This document shows, in pieces, positions 36,707-46,741 of a stretch of DNA of 64,000 nt. Position 1 is the first letter of the stretch, and every line of letters begins with the position of its first letter. The DNA comes from Pseudotamlana agarivorans (GTDB lineage: Bacteria > Bacteroidota > Bacteroidia > Flavobacteriales > Flavobacteriaceae), in the NCBI RefSeq assembly GCF_001642835.1, contig NZ_LXEI01000004.1, positions 144,659 through 208,658 of the forward strand, read 5' to 3'. Under the pieces are notes generated by a model that made no database searches, was not told the origin of the DNA, and saw only the letters and a program-made list of their open reading frames with translations. The position numbers and the translations under genes were made by a program.

Positions 36707-36721
36707 TTAATTAAATTTATT

Positions 36722-37327
36722 ATGGCAAGATATACTGGTCCTAAAACTAAAATAGCTCGTAAATTTGGCGAAGCTATCTTCGGAGATGACAAATCTTTCG
36801 AAAAAAGAAATTACCCTCCTGGGCAACACGGAAACAACAGAAGACGTGGTAAGAAATCTGAATACGCAATTCAATTAGAAGCTAAACAAAAAGCAAAATA
36901 TACTTATGGTATTTTAGAGCGTCAGTTTAGAGGATTGTTTAAAAAAGCGAGAGCTGCTCAAGGTATTACAGGTGAAGTATTACTTCAATTATGTGAGTCT
37001 AGATTAGATAACGTAGTATTCAGAATGGGTATTGCTCCAACTAGAAGCGGTGCAAGACAATTAGTTTCTCACAGACATATTACTGTAAATGGAGAAATTG
37101 TAAACATTCCATCTTACCAATTACAAGCTGGTGATGTTGTTGCCGTTCGTGAAAAGTCTAAATCTCTTGAAGCTATCGAAAGATCTCTTTCTAACGCTAG
37201 TACTGTTTACGAGTGGATTACTTGGAACAACGATACAAAACAAGGAACTTACGTTTCTGTACCACAAAGAATTCAAATTCCAGAAAACATAAACGAACAG
37301 TTTATCGTCGAATTATATTCTAAATAA
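36722..37327 (+). CDS. rpsD: 30S ribosomal protein S4
   Basis: 201 residues without a zinc finger ([20 protein letters not shown] at the start), with an S4 RNA-binding domain ([20 protein letters not shown], then [20 protein letters not shown]). S4 starts assembly of the 30S body and guards decoding accuracy with S5. It has its own promoter and a folded leader, consistent with feedback control. Confidence 0.98.
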   Translation: MARYTGPKTKIARKFGEAIFGDDKSFEKRNYPPGQHGNNRRRGKKSEYAIQLEAKQKAKYTYGILERQFRGLFKKARAAQGITGEVLLQLCESRLDNVVFRMGIAPTRSGARQLVSHRHITVNGEIVNIPSYQLQAGDVVAVREKSKSLEAIERSLSNASTVYEWITWNNDTKQGTYVSVPQRIQIPENINEQFIVELYSK

Positions 37328-37346
37328 TAAATTAACCATATTGGTA

Positions 37347-37389
37347 TTTGGCCAAAGGGTTTATTCGTCTTTCTTCAAACTTATAAACC
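37347..37389 (+). other. Small palindrome and stem in the rpsD-rpoA spacer
   Basis: TTTGGCCAAA is a perfect palindrome (37347-37356). It is followed by GGTTTAT (37358-37364), which pairs with ATAAACC (37383-37389) over an 18-nt loop. It may be a processing or pause site; there is no T run, so it is not a terminator. Confidence 0.35.
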
Positions 37390-37424
37390 GCGCAACTAAA
37401 TAACAATTAAAACGAAGAAACAAA

Positions 37425-38417
37425 ATGGCAGTATTTAATTTTCAAAAGCCCGACAAAGTAATCATGATCGATTCTACTGATTTCGAAGGAAAATTCGAAT
37501 TCAGACCTCTAGAACCTGGTTATGGTCTTACAGTTGGTAATGCATTAAGAAGAGTATTATTATCTTCTTTAGAAGGATTTGCAATCACTTCAGTAAGAAT
37601 TGAAGGTGTAGATCATGAATTTTCAGCTATTTCTGGCGTTGTAGAAGATGTTACAGAAATTATCTTAAACTTAAAACAAGTACGTTTTAAGAGACAAATT
37701 GATGATATTGATAATGAATCAATTTCAATTTCAATCTCTGGTCAAGATAGAATTACAGCTGGCGATTTTCAGAAATTTATTTCAGGATTTCAAGTGTTAA
37801 ACACAGAATTAGTGATCTGTAATTTAGATCCTAAAGTGAACTTTAACATGGAAATCACGATTGAAAAAGGTAGAGGATATGTTCCTGCTGAAGAAAACAA
37901 AAAAGCTTCTGCACCAATTGGAACAATCTTTACAGATTCAATTTACACACCAATAAAAAACGTTAAGTATAGTATTGAAAACTATCGTGTTGAGCAAAAA
38001 ACTGATTATGAAAAATTAGTTTTTGAAATCATTACCGATGGTTCAATTTCTCCGCAAGACGCTTTAACTGAAGGTGCTAAAACTTTGATTCACCACTTTA
38101 TGTTATTCTCTGATGAGCGTATCACTTTAGAGGCTGATGAAATTGCACAAACTGAAACTTATGATGAAGAATCACTTCACATGAGACAGTTGCTTAAAAC
38201 GAAGTTAATCGATATGGATTTATCTGTACGTGCGCTTAATTGTTTAAAAGCTGCTGAAGTTGATACTTTAGGTGACTTAGTATCATTCAATAAAAATGAT
38301 TTAATGAAATTCAGAAACTTTGGTAAAAAATCTTTAACAGAGCTTGAAGAGCTTGTTAATGTTAAAGGTCTTAATTTCGGAATGGATTTAAGTAAATATA
38401 AATTAGATAAAGACTAA
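37425..38417 (+). CDS. rpoA: DNA-directed RNA polymerase alpha subunit
   Basis: 330 residues. The N-terminal assembly domain (about 1-235) has the [20 protein letters not shown] motif. A linker leads to the C-terminal domain (about 255-325) with two helix-hairpin-helix elements ([18 protein letters not shown] and [16 protein letters not shown]). Alpha nucleates beta and beta' and touches upstream DNA and activators. The 97-bp spacer from rpsD holds a 7-bp stem (37358-37364 with 37383-37389). Confidence 0.98.
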   Translation: MAVFNFQKPDKVIMIDSTDFEGKFEFRPLEPGYGLTVGNALRRVLLSSLEGFAITSVRIEGVDHEFSAISGVVEDVTEIILNLKQVRFKRQIDDIDNESISISISGQDRITAGDFQKFISGFQVLNTELVICNLDPKVNFNMEITIEKGRGYVPAEENKKASAPIGTIFTDSIYTPIKNVKYSIENYRVEQKTDYEKLVFEIITDGSISPQDALTEGAKTLIHHFMLFSDERITLEADEIAQTETYDEESLHMRQLLKTKLIDMDLSVRALNCLKAAEVDTLGDLVSFNKNDLMKFRNFGKKSLTELEELVNVKGLNFGMDLSKYKLDKD

Positions 38418-38536
38418 GAAGTTTATTCGGGGTATCCCATTTAAGTTTCTAATTTATCAACAAATAATTATTAACGACTCATAATTTGCTCTCCAAAACG
38501 GATCTGGTAGCAAGATGATGTCAAATTTAAAATGTC

Positions 38537-39010
38537 ATGAGACACGGAAAAAAAGTAAACCACTTAGGTAGAAAAACAGCACATAGAAAAGCTATGTTAG
38601 CTAATATGGCTTGTTCTTTAATCGAGCACAAGCGTATTAATACTACTGTTGCTAAAGCAAAGGCTTTGAAACAATTTGTTGAGCCAATGATTACTAAATC
38701 TAAAGTTGATAGCACGCATAACAGACGTATTGTTATGGCTAGCCTTAGACAAAAAGATGCAGTAACTGAATTATTCAGAGAAGTAGCTGTAAAAATCGCT
38801 GACAGACCAGGAGGTTATACTAGAATTATCAAATTAGGTAATCGTTTAGGTGATAACGCTGATATGGCGATGATAGAATTAGTTGATTACAACGAAATCT
38901 ACAACGCTGATAAAGCTAAGAAGAAAACAACAAGAAGAAGTAGAAGAGGTGGTTCTAAACCAGCTGAAACGGCTCCTGTTGAAACTAAAGCTTCAAACGA
39001 AGAGGAATAA
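38537..39010 (+). CDS. rplQ: 50S ribosomal protein L17
   Basis: 157 residues. The L17 core ([20 protein letters not shown], then [20 protein letters not shown] and [20 protein letters not shown]) is followed by a Bacteroidota-type Lys/Arg-rich then acidic tail ([17 protein letters not shown] and onward). L17 lies near the tunnel exit. It is the last gene of the alpha unit, ended by a terminator. Confidence 0.98.
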   Translation: MRHGKKVNHLGRKTAHRKAMLANMACSLIEHKRINTTVAKAKALKQFVEPMITKSKVDSTHNRRIVMASLRQKDAVTELFREVAVKIADRPGGYTRIIKLGNRLGDNADMAMIELVDYNEIYNADKAKKKTTRRSRRGGSKPAETAPVETKASNEEE

Positions 39011-39036
39011 TAGATGTTGATAAGCATTTAAAATAT

Positions 39037-39070
39037 AAAGGATAAACTATTTTAGTTTATCCTTTTTTTT
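39037..39070 (+). terminator. Terminator of the ribosomal supercluster (after rplQ)
   Basis: A 13-bp stem (AAAGGATAAACTA at 39037-39049 with TAGTTTATCCTTT at 39053-39065) followed by further T residues. Confidence 0.92.
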
Positions 39071-39091
39071 GCGCAATTTTGTAAAACTTTT

Positions 39092-39109
39092 TTCCTGAGC
39101 ACTCAGGAA
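39092..39109. promoter_or_regulatory. 18-bp palindrome upstream of carA
   Basis: TTCCTGAG-CA-CTCAGGAA, two perfect 8-bp arms with a 2-bp centre, begins 33 bp before the carA start. The very small centre suits a dimeric DNA-binding protein better than an RNA hairpin. Possible operator; the regulator is unknown. Confidence 0.45.
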
Positions 39110-39124
39110 GCTCATAAGAATAAT

Positions 39125-40228
39125 ATGAAATATCAAAAAAGACAAAAAGCCATCCTTCTTTTAGCAGATGGCACCATTTTTCACGGTAAGGCAGTAGGTA
39201 ATAAACAAGGAACTTCATTTGGTGAGGTTTGTTTTAATACAGGAATGACTGGTTACCAAGAAATTTTTACAGATCCTTCTTATTACGGACAATTAATGGT
39301 AGCTACAAATGCTCATATTGGAAACTACGGTACCAATGCAGAGGAAGTGGAGTCTGATTCCATTAAAATTGCTGGGTTAATTGTTAAAAACTTTAGCTAT
39401 GAATACTCAAGAGTAGATGCCGATGGTTCTCTAGAAGCGTTTTTAGATAAAAACAACTTATTAGCTATTTCTGATGTTGATACGCGTGCTTTAGTAAGTT
39501 ATATTCGTGACAATGGCGCTATGAACGCGGTTATTTCAACCGAAGTTGACAATATTGAAGGTCTTAAGAAACAATTAGCAGAAGTTCCTAATATGGAAGG
39601 TCTTGAGTTAGCTTCTAAAGTATCAACCAAAGAACCTTATTATTACGGTGATGAAAATGCTACATACAAAGTAGCTGCTTTAGATATTGGTATTAAAAAG
39701 AACATTTTAAGAAACATTGCCAAACGTGATGTTTACATTAAAGTATTTCCATATAATGCTTCTTTCGCTGATTTAGAGGCTTTTAATCCTGATGGTTACT
39801 TCCTATCTAACGGTCCTGGTGATCCAGAGCCTTTAGTTGAAGCTCAAGAAGTGGCTAAAGAAATCATTAAAAGAAACTTACCTTTATTTGGTATCTGCTT
39901 AGGGCATCAAATTATAGCACGTGCTAATGGAGTTTCTACCTATAAAATGCACAATGGACATAGAGGGATTAACCACCCAGTAAAAAACATGATTACTGGT
40001 AAAGGTGAAATAACGTCTCAAAATCATGGTTTTGCTGTGAATAGAGAAGAGGCTGAAGCGCATCCAGATTTAGAAGTTACTCATGTTCACCTAAACGACA
40101 ATACGGTTGCTGGTTTAGCAATGAAGAGCAAAAACTGTTTCTCGGTTCAGTATCACCCAGAGGCTAGTCCTGGCCCTCATGATTCTGATTATCTTTTCGA
40201 TCAGTTTATAGAAAACATCAAAAAATAA
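39125..40228 (+). CDS. carA: Carbamoyl-phosphate synthase small (glutaminase) subunit
   Basis: 367 residues. The N-terminal CPSase domain (ILLLADGTIFHGKAVG, GEVCFNTGMTGYQEIFTDPS) and the class I glutamine amidotransferase domain are present, with nucleophile Cys in LFGICLGHQIIA and the His/Glu pair in QYHPEASPGPHDS. It hydrolyses glutamine and passes ammonia to CarB for carbamoyl phosphate, feeding arginine and pyrimidine synthesis. carB is not next to it: a terminator and eno follow. The subunits are therefore encoded apart. Confidence 0.96.
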   Translation: MKYQKRQKAILLLADGTIFHGKAVGNKQGTSFGEVCFNTGMTGYQEIFTDPSYYGQLMVATNAHIGNYGTNAEEVESDSIKIAGLIVKNFSYEYSRVDADGSLEAFLDKNNLLAISDVDTRALVSYIRDNGAMNAVISTEVDNIEGLKKQLAEVPNMEGLELASKVSTKEPYYYGDENATYKVAALDIGIKKNILRNIAKRDVYIKVFPYNASFADLEAFNPDGYFLSNGPGDPEPLVEAQEVAKEIIKRNLPLFGICLGHQIIARANGVSTYKMHNGHRGINHPVKNMITGKGEITSQNHGFAVNREEAEAHPDLEVTHVHLNDNTVAGLAMKSKNCFSVQYHPEASPGPHDSDYLFDQFIENIKK

Positions 40229-40235
40229 AACTTTT

Positions 40236-40272
40236 AAACCCCTTTAATTACTTGCAATTAAAGGGGTTTTCT
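40236..40272 (+). terminator. Terminator after carA
   Basis: A 14-bp stem (40236-40249 with 40256-40269, core ACCCCTTTAATT/AATTAAAGGGGT), followed by TCTTTT. Confidence 0.92.
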
Positions 40273-40344
40273 TTTACTAAAACGTTGTAGAGATTTTTCT
40301 GTTAATTTCTTTTGAATTTTGTCTAGAAAAACAAGATTTAGCCG

Positions 40345-40352
40345 TAAATTTG
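40345..40352 (+). promoter_or_regulatory. -7 promoter box of eno
   Basis: TAAATTTG fits TAnnTTTG and lies 31 bp before the eno ATG. A TTTG at 40318-40321 is 23 bp upstream, slightly wider than the ideal 19-21. Confidence 0.55.
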
Positions 40353-40371
40353 AAATAATATAAAGTTTTAA

Positions 40372-41676
<1,305 letters not shown>

Positions 41677-41701
41677 AATTTAATTTCTTTGAAGTATAGA
41701 T

Positions 41702-41740
41702 AAAAAAGCGATTATTATTTTAATAATCGCTTTTTTATTT
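41702..41740 (+). terminator. Terminator after eno
   Basis: A 16-bp stem, A-rich on the 5' arm and T-rich on the 3' arm (41702-41717 with 41721-41736, core GCGATTATTA/TAATAATCGC) around TTT. Confidence 0.92.
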
Positions 41741-41857
41741 AACATCTATTTTGTCAATTTCCTAATTGATGAAAACATTCTAAATAATCTTTCTAAATAA
41801 GGCGATATATTTCTTAAATTAGCGTTCCGCAAAAATAAATTAAACTCACATTATAGT

Positions 41858-43144
41858 ATGGCAGATAAAGCTACCATTGATATTGATGGTAAAAAATATG
41901 AATTTCCTTTAGTAAAAGGAACAGAAAATGAAGTAGCAATTGATATTACAAAATTAAGAGCCGCAACTGAAGGCGTAATCACTATAGATCCAGGCTATAA
42001 AAATACTGGTGCTTGTGAAAGTGCAATCACGTTTTTAGATGGTGAAAAAGGAATTTTAAGATATCGTGGTTATTCAATTGATGAAGTAGCTGAAAATGCA
42101 GATTTCCTAGAAGTAGCGTACTTATTGATTTTTGGTGAGCTACCTACAAAAGAACAAAACAAAAAATTTCACGATGATATTAAGGCTGAGTCTTATGTAG
42201 ACGAAGATGTAAAGAAAATTATTGAAGCTTTCCCTAAATCGGCTCACCCGATGGGAATTATTTCTTCTTTAACAAGTGCATTAACAGCTTTCAACCCATC
42301 TTCAGTAAATGTAGAATCTGAGGAAGACATGTACAAGTCTGTAGTTAGACTTTTAGGTAAAATGCCTGTACTTGTAGCTTGGACTTACAGAAAAAAGGCT
42401 GGTTTACCGTTAGATTACGGTGATAACTCATTAGGTTATGTAGAGAATATCTTAAAAATGATGTTCAAAAAACCTAACGGTGAGTATATTCAAAATAAAG
42501 TGTTAGTTGATGCTTTAGATAAGTTATTAATCTTACACGCCGATCACGAACAAAACTGTTCTACATCTACCGTTAGAATCGTAGGGTCGTCTCACGCAGG
42601 TTTATTTGCTTCTATTTCAGCTGGTATTTCAGCATTATGGGGACCTCTTCATGGTGGTGCTAACCAAGCAGTACTTGAAATGCTTGAAGCTATCCAAAAC
42701 GATGGTGGCGATACGAAGAAATACATGGCTAAAGCTAAAGATAAAAACGATCCTTTCCGTTTAATGGGATTCGGACACCGTGTTTACAAAAACTTCGATC
42801 CGCGTGCTAGAATCATTAAAAAAGCAGCCGACGACGTATTAAGTCAGTTAGGTATTGAAGATCCAATCTTAAGCATTGCAGAAGGTTTAGAGCAAGAGGC
42901 TTTAAAAGACCAATATTTTGTTGATAGAAAATTATATCCTAATGTAGATTTCTATTCAGGAATCATTTACAGAGCTATGGGTATCCCAACCGATATGTTT
43001 ACGGTTATGTTTGCAATCGGGCGTTTACCAGGATGGATTGCTCAATGGAGAGAAATGCGTCTTAAAAAAGAACCTATTGGAAGACCAAGACAAATTTACA
43101 CTGGAGCAACCGAAAGAAAATTCGTTCCAGAGGAAGAAAGATAA
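41858..43144 (+). CDS. gltA: Citrate synthase
   Basis: 428 residues, the type II (hexameric, Gram-negative) length. Catalytic elements are present: His in SSHAGLFASI and in GPLHGGANQAVLEML, the GFGHRVYKNFDPRA motif, and Asp in LYPNVDFYSGI. It condenses acetyl-CoA with oxaloacetate at the entry of the TCA cycle. The N-terminal small domain typical of type II enzymes (DIDGKKYEFPLVKGTENEVA) is present. Single gene with a terminator. Confidence 0.97.
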   Translation: MADKATIDIDGKKYEFPLVKGTENEVAIDITKLRAATEGVITIDPGYKNTGACESAITFLDGEKGILRYRGYSIDEVAENADFLEVAYLLIFGELPTKEQNKKFHDDIKAESYVDEDVKKIIEAFPKSAHPMGIISSLTSALTAFNPSSVNVESEEDMYKSVVRLLGKMPVLVAWTYRKKAGLPLDYGDNSLGYVENILKMMFKKPNGEYIQNKVLVDALDKLLILHADHEQNCSTSTVRIVGSSHAGLFASISAGISALWGPLHGGANQAVLEMLEAIQNDGGDTKKYMAKAKDKNDPFRLMGFGHRVYKNFDPRARIIKKAADDVLSQLGIEDPILSIAEGLEQEALKDQYFVDRKLYPNVDFYSGIIYRAMGIPTDMFTVMFAIGRLPGWIAQWREMRLKKEPIGRPRQIYTGATERKFVPEEER

Positions 43145-43169
43145 TACAGAATTATTACTATATAAGGTT

Positions 43170-43203
43170 AAGTTTCACAGTTTTCTGTGAAACTTTTCTT
43201 TTT
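43170..43203 (+). terminator. Terminator after gltA
   Basis: An 11-bp stem (AAGTTTCACAG at 43170-43180 with CTGTGAAACTT at 43185-43195), then TTCTTTTTT. Confidence 0.92.
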
Positions 43204-43249
43204 TATAAGAATATCTTTAAAAATCATACCGAAACCTTGCAATTATTAC

Positions 43250-43257
43250 TAGTTTTG
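43250..43257 (+). promoter_or_regulatory. Possible -7 box of the amidino-hydrolase pair
   Basis: TAGTTTTG fits TAnnTTTG, 36 bp before the first ATG. No -33 TTTG is seen at the right distance. Confidence 0.4.
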
Positions 43258-43293
43258 AACCTTTAAAATTAATCTGTTTTTTTGGTTTAGTAT

Positions 43294-44208
43294 ATGTTGA
43301 AATTAAATATTCAAAACGAAACATCTAGACTGCGTGCCGTTGTATTGGGTACAGCAGAAAGTAATGGTGCGATTCCTAAAGTTGAAGAGTGCTACGACCC
43401 AAAAAGTATTGAACATGTGAAAGCGGGTACTTATCCTAAGGAAGAGGACATGATTCGCGAGATGGAGGAGGTTGCGGCAGTGTTTAAAAAGTATGATGTT
43501 ACGGTTTATAGACCTGAAATAATTAATAATTGCAATCAGATTTTCTCCAGAGACATTGCTTTTGTTATTGAAGATAAAATTATCAAATCCAACATATTAC
43601 CTAACAGGGAGGAAGAAGTTGAAGCCATACAATACTTATGGAATCAAATCGATCCAGAAAATAGAATCATTCTTCCTGATGAATGCCATGCTGAAGGTGG
43701 CGATGTTATCCCTTGGAATGACTATATTTTTATAGGAACTTACAGTGGGTCTAATTACCCTGATTTAATTACGGCAAGAACCAACCTTGATGCTGTAATT
43801 GCCATTCAAGAGTTATTTCCGTATAAAACGGTGAAATCATTTGAACTTCGCAAGTCGAATACCAATGCAAAAGAAAATGCTTTACATTTAGATTGTTGTT
43901 TTCAGCCTATCGGACATGATAAAGCCATTCTGCATAAAAATGGATTTCTAATTGAAAGTGAATATGAGTGGTTAGTCGATTTCTTCGGAAAAGAAAACAT
44001 CTTTGAAATTACAAAACAAGAAATGTACGATATGAATAGTAATGTCTTCTCTATTTCAGAAGAGGTTATTATTTCAGAAAAAAGCTTTACACGACTCAAT
44101 ACTTGGTTACGAAACCAAGGCTTTACTGTTGAAGAAGTTTCATATAGCGAAATAAGCAAACAAGAAGGACTATTACGTTGTTCTACCTTACCTTTAATTA
44201 GAGATTGA
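43294..44208 (+). CDS. Dimethylarginine dimethylaminohydrolase-like (arginine deiminase superfamily) enzyme
   Basis: 304 residues with the pentein fold. Visible active-site residues: FSRD (84-87), Glu134 followed by GGD (HAEGGDV), His198 (ALHLDCC) and Cys296 (GLLRCSTLP). This Cys/His/Glu set hydrolyses the guanidino group of arginine-like substrates through a covalent intermediate. The substrate cannot be fixed: arginine, methylarginines, or a glycine amidinotransferase-type reaction are options. It lies 17 bp before a second pentein enzyme (CtlX-like), probably on one transcript. Confidence 0.82.
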   Translation: MLKLNIQNETSRLRAVVLGTAESNGAIPKVEECYDPKSIEHVKAGTYPKEEDMIREMEEVAAVFKKYDVTVYRPEIINNCNQIFSRDIAFVIEDKIIKSNILPNREEEVEAIQYLWNQIDPENRIILPDECHAEGGDVIPWNDYIFIGTYSGSNYPDLITARTNLDAVIAIQELFPYKTVKSFELRKSNTNAKENALHLDCCFQPIGHDKAILHKNGFLIESEYEWLVDFFGKENIFEITKQEMYDMNSNVFSISEEVIISEKSFTRLNTWLRNQGFTVEEVSYSEISKQEGLLRCSTLPLIRD

Positions 44209-44225
44209 TTACAATACCAGATATC

Positions 44226-45164
44226 ATGCAGCAAATTACAAACACGATTTTAATGATTCGTCCCGTAAATTTTAGGATGAATGAACAAACAGCTGTTAAT
44301 AATTATTATCAGCAGGTTTTAGATAATACACTTCCTGAAACGGTTAATTTAAAAGCGCAGCAAGAGTTTGATGCCTATGTTGAAAAGCTGCAAAGTGTAG
44401 GTGTCGAGGTTATTGTTGTCAATGATAATACCGAAACCGATACCCCCGATGCCTTATTTCCTAATAATTGGATTTCATTTCATGAAAATGGTGATGTAGG
44501 TCTGTATCCTATGTTTGCTGAAAACAGACGTTTAGAACGCCGTGAGGATGTTTTAGATATTATAGAAAGTAAAGGTTTTGAAATTAATAATGTGGTTGAT
44601 TATACCAGTGCCGAAGAGGATGAGATTTTCCTTGAAGGCACAGGAAGTTTAATTCTAGATCGTGTTAATCGTAAAGCTTATTGCGGACTTTCAGCAAGAG
44701 CAGATGAGGATTTATTTATCGAGTTTTGTGAAGACTTTGAATATACTCCCGTTGTTTTTACAGCTTTTCAAACTGTAAATAATCAGCGTAAGGCTATTTA
44801 TCATACCAATGTGATGATGAGTATTGGTGAAACTTTTGCTATAGTTTGTTTAAGTAGTATCGACGATAAAAAAGAACGTAAAGCCTTGGTGAAACATCTT
44901 AAGGAAGATGGAAAGGAAATTATAGATATTACAGAAGACCAGGTTATAAATTTCGCTGGTAACATGTTGCAAGTTAAAGGGGCTAACGACACTTCTTATC
45001 TTGTGATGAGTCAGTCGGCCTATAATTCCTTAACAGCATCTCAAATTTCAACCATAGAAAAACATACCAAGATTTTATCAAGTTCATTAGATACTATTGA
45101 AGCCTGCGGTGGAGGTAGTGCTCGCTGTATGATGGCAGAAGTATTCTTGCCAAAAGTTAAGTAG
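44226..45164 (+). CDS. ctlX: CtlX-like citrulline/arginine hydrolase (pentein superfamily)
   Basis: 312 residues from the ATG at 44226. The frame opens at a TTG at 44205, overlapping the previous stop, but ATG is preferred. Motifs: Asp75 in TPDALFPNNW, Glu137 in FLEGTGS, His193 in YHTNVMM and the catalytic Cys301 in GGGSARCMMAE. This pattern matches the family named CtlX (citrulline utilisation hydrolase), reported to convert citrulline to ornithine with release of ammonia and CO2. It is directly downstream of a DDAH-like enzyme, so the pair could turn an arginine derivative into citrulline and then ornithine. The name is from recollection of motif patterns. Confidence 0.75.
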   Translation: MQQITNTILMIRPVNFRMNEQTAVNNYYQQVLDNTLPETVNLKAQQEFDAYVEKLQSVGVEVIVVNDNTETDTPDALFPNNWISFHENGDVGLYPMFAENRRLERREDVLDIIESKGFEINNVVDYTSAEEDEIFLEGTGSLILDRVNRKAYCGLSARADEDLFIEFCEDFEYTPVVFTAFQTVNNQRKAIYHTNVMMSIGETFAIVCLSSIDDKKERKALVKHLKEDGKEIIDITEDQVINFAGNMLQVKGANDTSYLVMSQSAYNSLTASQISTIEKHTKILSSSLDTIEACGGGSARCMMAEVFLPKVK

Positions 45165-45282
45165 GTTATGTTTAGGCATTGTATTAAAAGCTGTTAATCG
45201 AAGTACTGCGCTGTTTTATTCTCATTGTTTTTCATATATTAGAACTTATAACTGTTTTTAAAACAGGTTGTTAAGTTTTTAG

Positions 45283-46086
45283 ATGAAAGCAGGAGCAGTA
45301 AACATATCAAAGATAACCAATGCTATAACCACTTCACAGCAGCCAGATAGTTATGCGGTATGCTGGATTAAAAATGAAGTGATGGATGTTGAAATAGATA
45401 ACGTTTTCTATGAAAATGTATCCAATTCTATCTTTTTCTTAACCCCCAATTGTCACTGGAAAATCATTAAAACTGACCAAACTTCGCATGCGGGTTATAT
45501 GCTTTATTTGTCCAGAGAAATTTTAAATCATCCACAACTTAGTAATCTTCATATTAATCAAGTAAGACTCTTTAGTCAGGGAGAAATACCTTTGTTTAAA
45601 CTAAGCCCTGGAATTGAGTTGCGTACTCAAGCCATTCTAGAAATGATTGACGAGCTTTTAGGTTCCCAACTCAACCATAAAAATGAAGCCATTCTTTCCT
45701 TATTGAATACCTTTTTTGTGTATTGCGACGGGCAGTGCAATATTAAATCTGCGATTTCTAATAACAATGCTAAAGCTAATGTGGTGTATAGTTATAAAAA
45801 AATGGTGGATAAGTATATTTTCAAATATCATGATGTTGCCGAGTACGCTCAACTTCTAAATATTTCTCCAAAGTATCTTAACGAATGTGTGAAAGGCGTT
45901 CTTGGAGTAGGGGCCAAGCATATTATTATCGAACAATTGCTTATGCGCTCTCGGCACGCCCTAAAATTTTCTAATAAATCGATTAAAGAAATTAGTTTTG
46001 AATTAGGCTTTTCTTCTCCAGACTACTTTAGTTGTTTTTTTAAAACTCATACGGCAACAACACCTTCAGCTTTAAGAAAAAGCTAA
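45283..46086 (+). CDS. AraC family transcriptional regulator
   Basis: 267 residues. The N-terminal cupin-like sensing domain (about 1-150) is divergent. The C-terminal AraC DNA-binding domain has two helix-turn-helix motifs (HDVAEYAQLLNISPKYLNEC and KSIKEISFELGFSSPDYFSC), ending with ATTPSALRKS. It probably activates nearby genes in response to a small molecule. It is about 118 bp after ctlX and about 100 bp before the cupin lipoprotein, on the same strand, so it may serve either neighbour. Confidence 0.88.
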   Translation: MKAGAVNISKITNAITTSQQPDSYAVCWIKNEVMDVEIDNVFYENVSNSIFFLTPNCHWKIIKTDQTSHAGYMLYLSREILNHPQLSNLHINQVRLFSQGEIPLFKLSPGIELRTQAILEMIDELLGSQLNHKNEAILSLLNTFFVYCDGQCNIKSAISNNNAKANVVYSYKKMVDKYIFKYHDVAEYAQLLNISPKYLNECVKGVLGVGAKHIIIEQLLMRSRHALKFSNKSIKEISFELGFSSPDYFSCFFKTHTATTPSALRKS

Positions 46087-46186
46087 GGCTAAGCATAAAG
46101 TGTTACGCCTAAATTCTAAGTATTTACCGTGATTTTCACATTGCTATGGCTCTATTTTAATTCTAATTTGCAATAAAATTAGAGTT

Positions 46187-46732
46187 ATGAAAAGAAAAGC
46201 ATTTTTAGTGAAATCGGGGGCAGGTCTAGGATTTGCCTTATTTCCAAGTTTGGTACAATGCCAATCTCAAACCCTTAAAACGAATCAAGTTACCCCTGTC
46301 CCATCTAAAATTATTAAGGATGAAGAAGGAGTGGTTTTAAATGTGATTGGTGATATTCAAACGCATAAATTAACAGGTAGCGATACAGGAAATCAAATTG
46401 TTGAATGGGTGGATAACGTCGAACCTGGAGTAGGTATTCCTCCGCACACCCATAACAGGGAAGATGAGATATTTCGTGTTATTCAAGGTCAAGTTGAAAT
46501 TACCGTAGATGGTAAAACTTCAGTATTAAGTTCTGGAGATACGGCTTTTGCACCAAAAAATATACCTCATTCATGGAAGGTTGTCGGGACAGAAAAGGCT
46601 AAAATGATTACATCGGCTTTTCCTGCAGGCATTGAGTTTATGTTTCAGGAACTTGCAGACTTACCTCCAGGACCACCAAATTTTGAAAAAGTAGCAGAAA
46701 TCTGTGCCAACTATGAAGTTTACTTTGTTTAA
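46187..46732 (+). CDS. Cupin-domain lipoprotein
   Basis: 181 residues. The N-terminus (MKRKAFLVKSGAGLGFALFP) ends in a lipobox (SLVQC), so the protein is probably lipid-anchored. A single cupin barrel follows, with the metal-binding motif PPHTHNREDEIFRVIQGQVE (two His and a Glu) and the second motif containing GDTAFAPKNIPHSWK. This resembles quercetin-dioxygenase-like or germin-like cupins. The substrate is unknown. It is preceded by the AraC gene and convergent with the sensor kinase gene (9 bp gap). Confidence 0.8.
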   Translation: MKRKAFLVKSGAGLGFALFPSLVQCQSQTLKTNQVTPVPSKIIKDEEGVVLNVIGDIQTHKLTGSDTGNQIVEWVDNVEPGVGIPPHTHNREDEIFRVIQGQVEITVDGKTSVLSSGDTAFAPKNIPHSWKVVGTEKAKMITSAFPAGIEFMFQELADLPPGPPNFEKVAEICANYEVYFV

Positions 46733-46741
46733 AAATTGAAG

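Noticed and set aside
37358..37389. Terminator between rpsD and rpoA
   Set aside because: The stem is only 7 bp with a long loop and no T run follows; rpoA and rplQ have no better promoter of their own.
44205..44225. TTG start for the CtlX-like gene overlapping the previous stop
   Set aside because: The in-frame ATG at 44226 gives the usual family N-terminus; the extra seven residues have no support.
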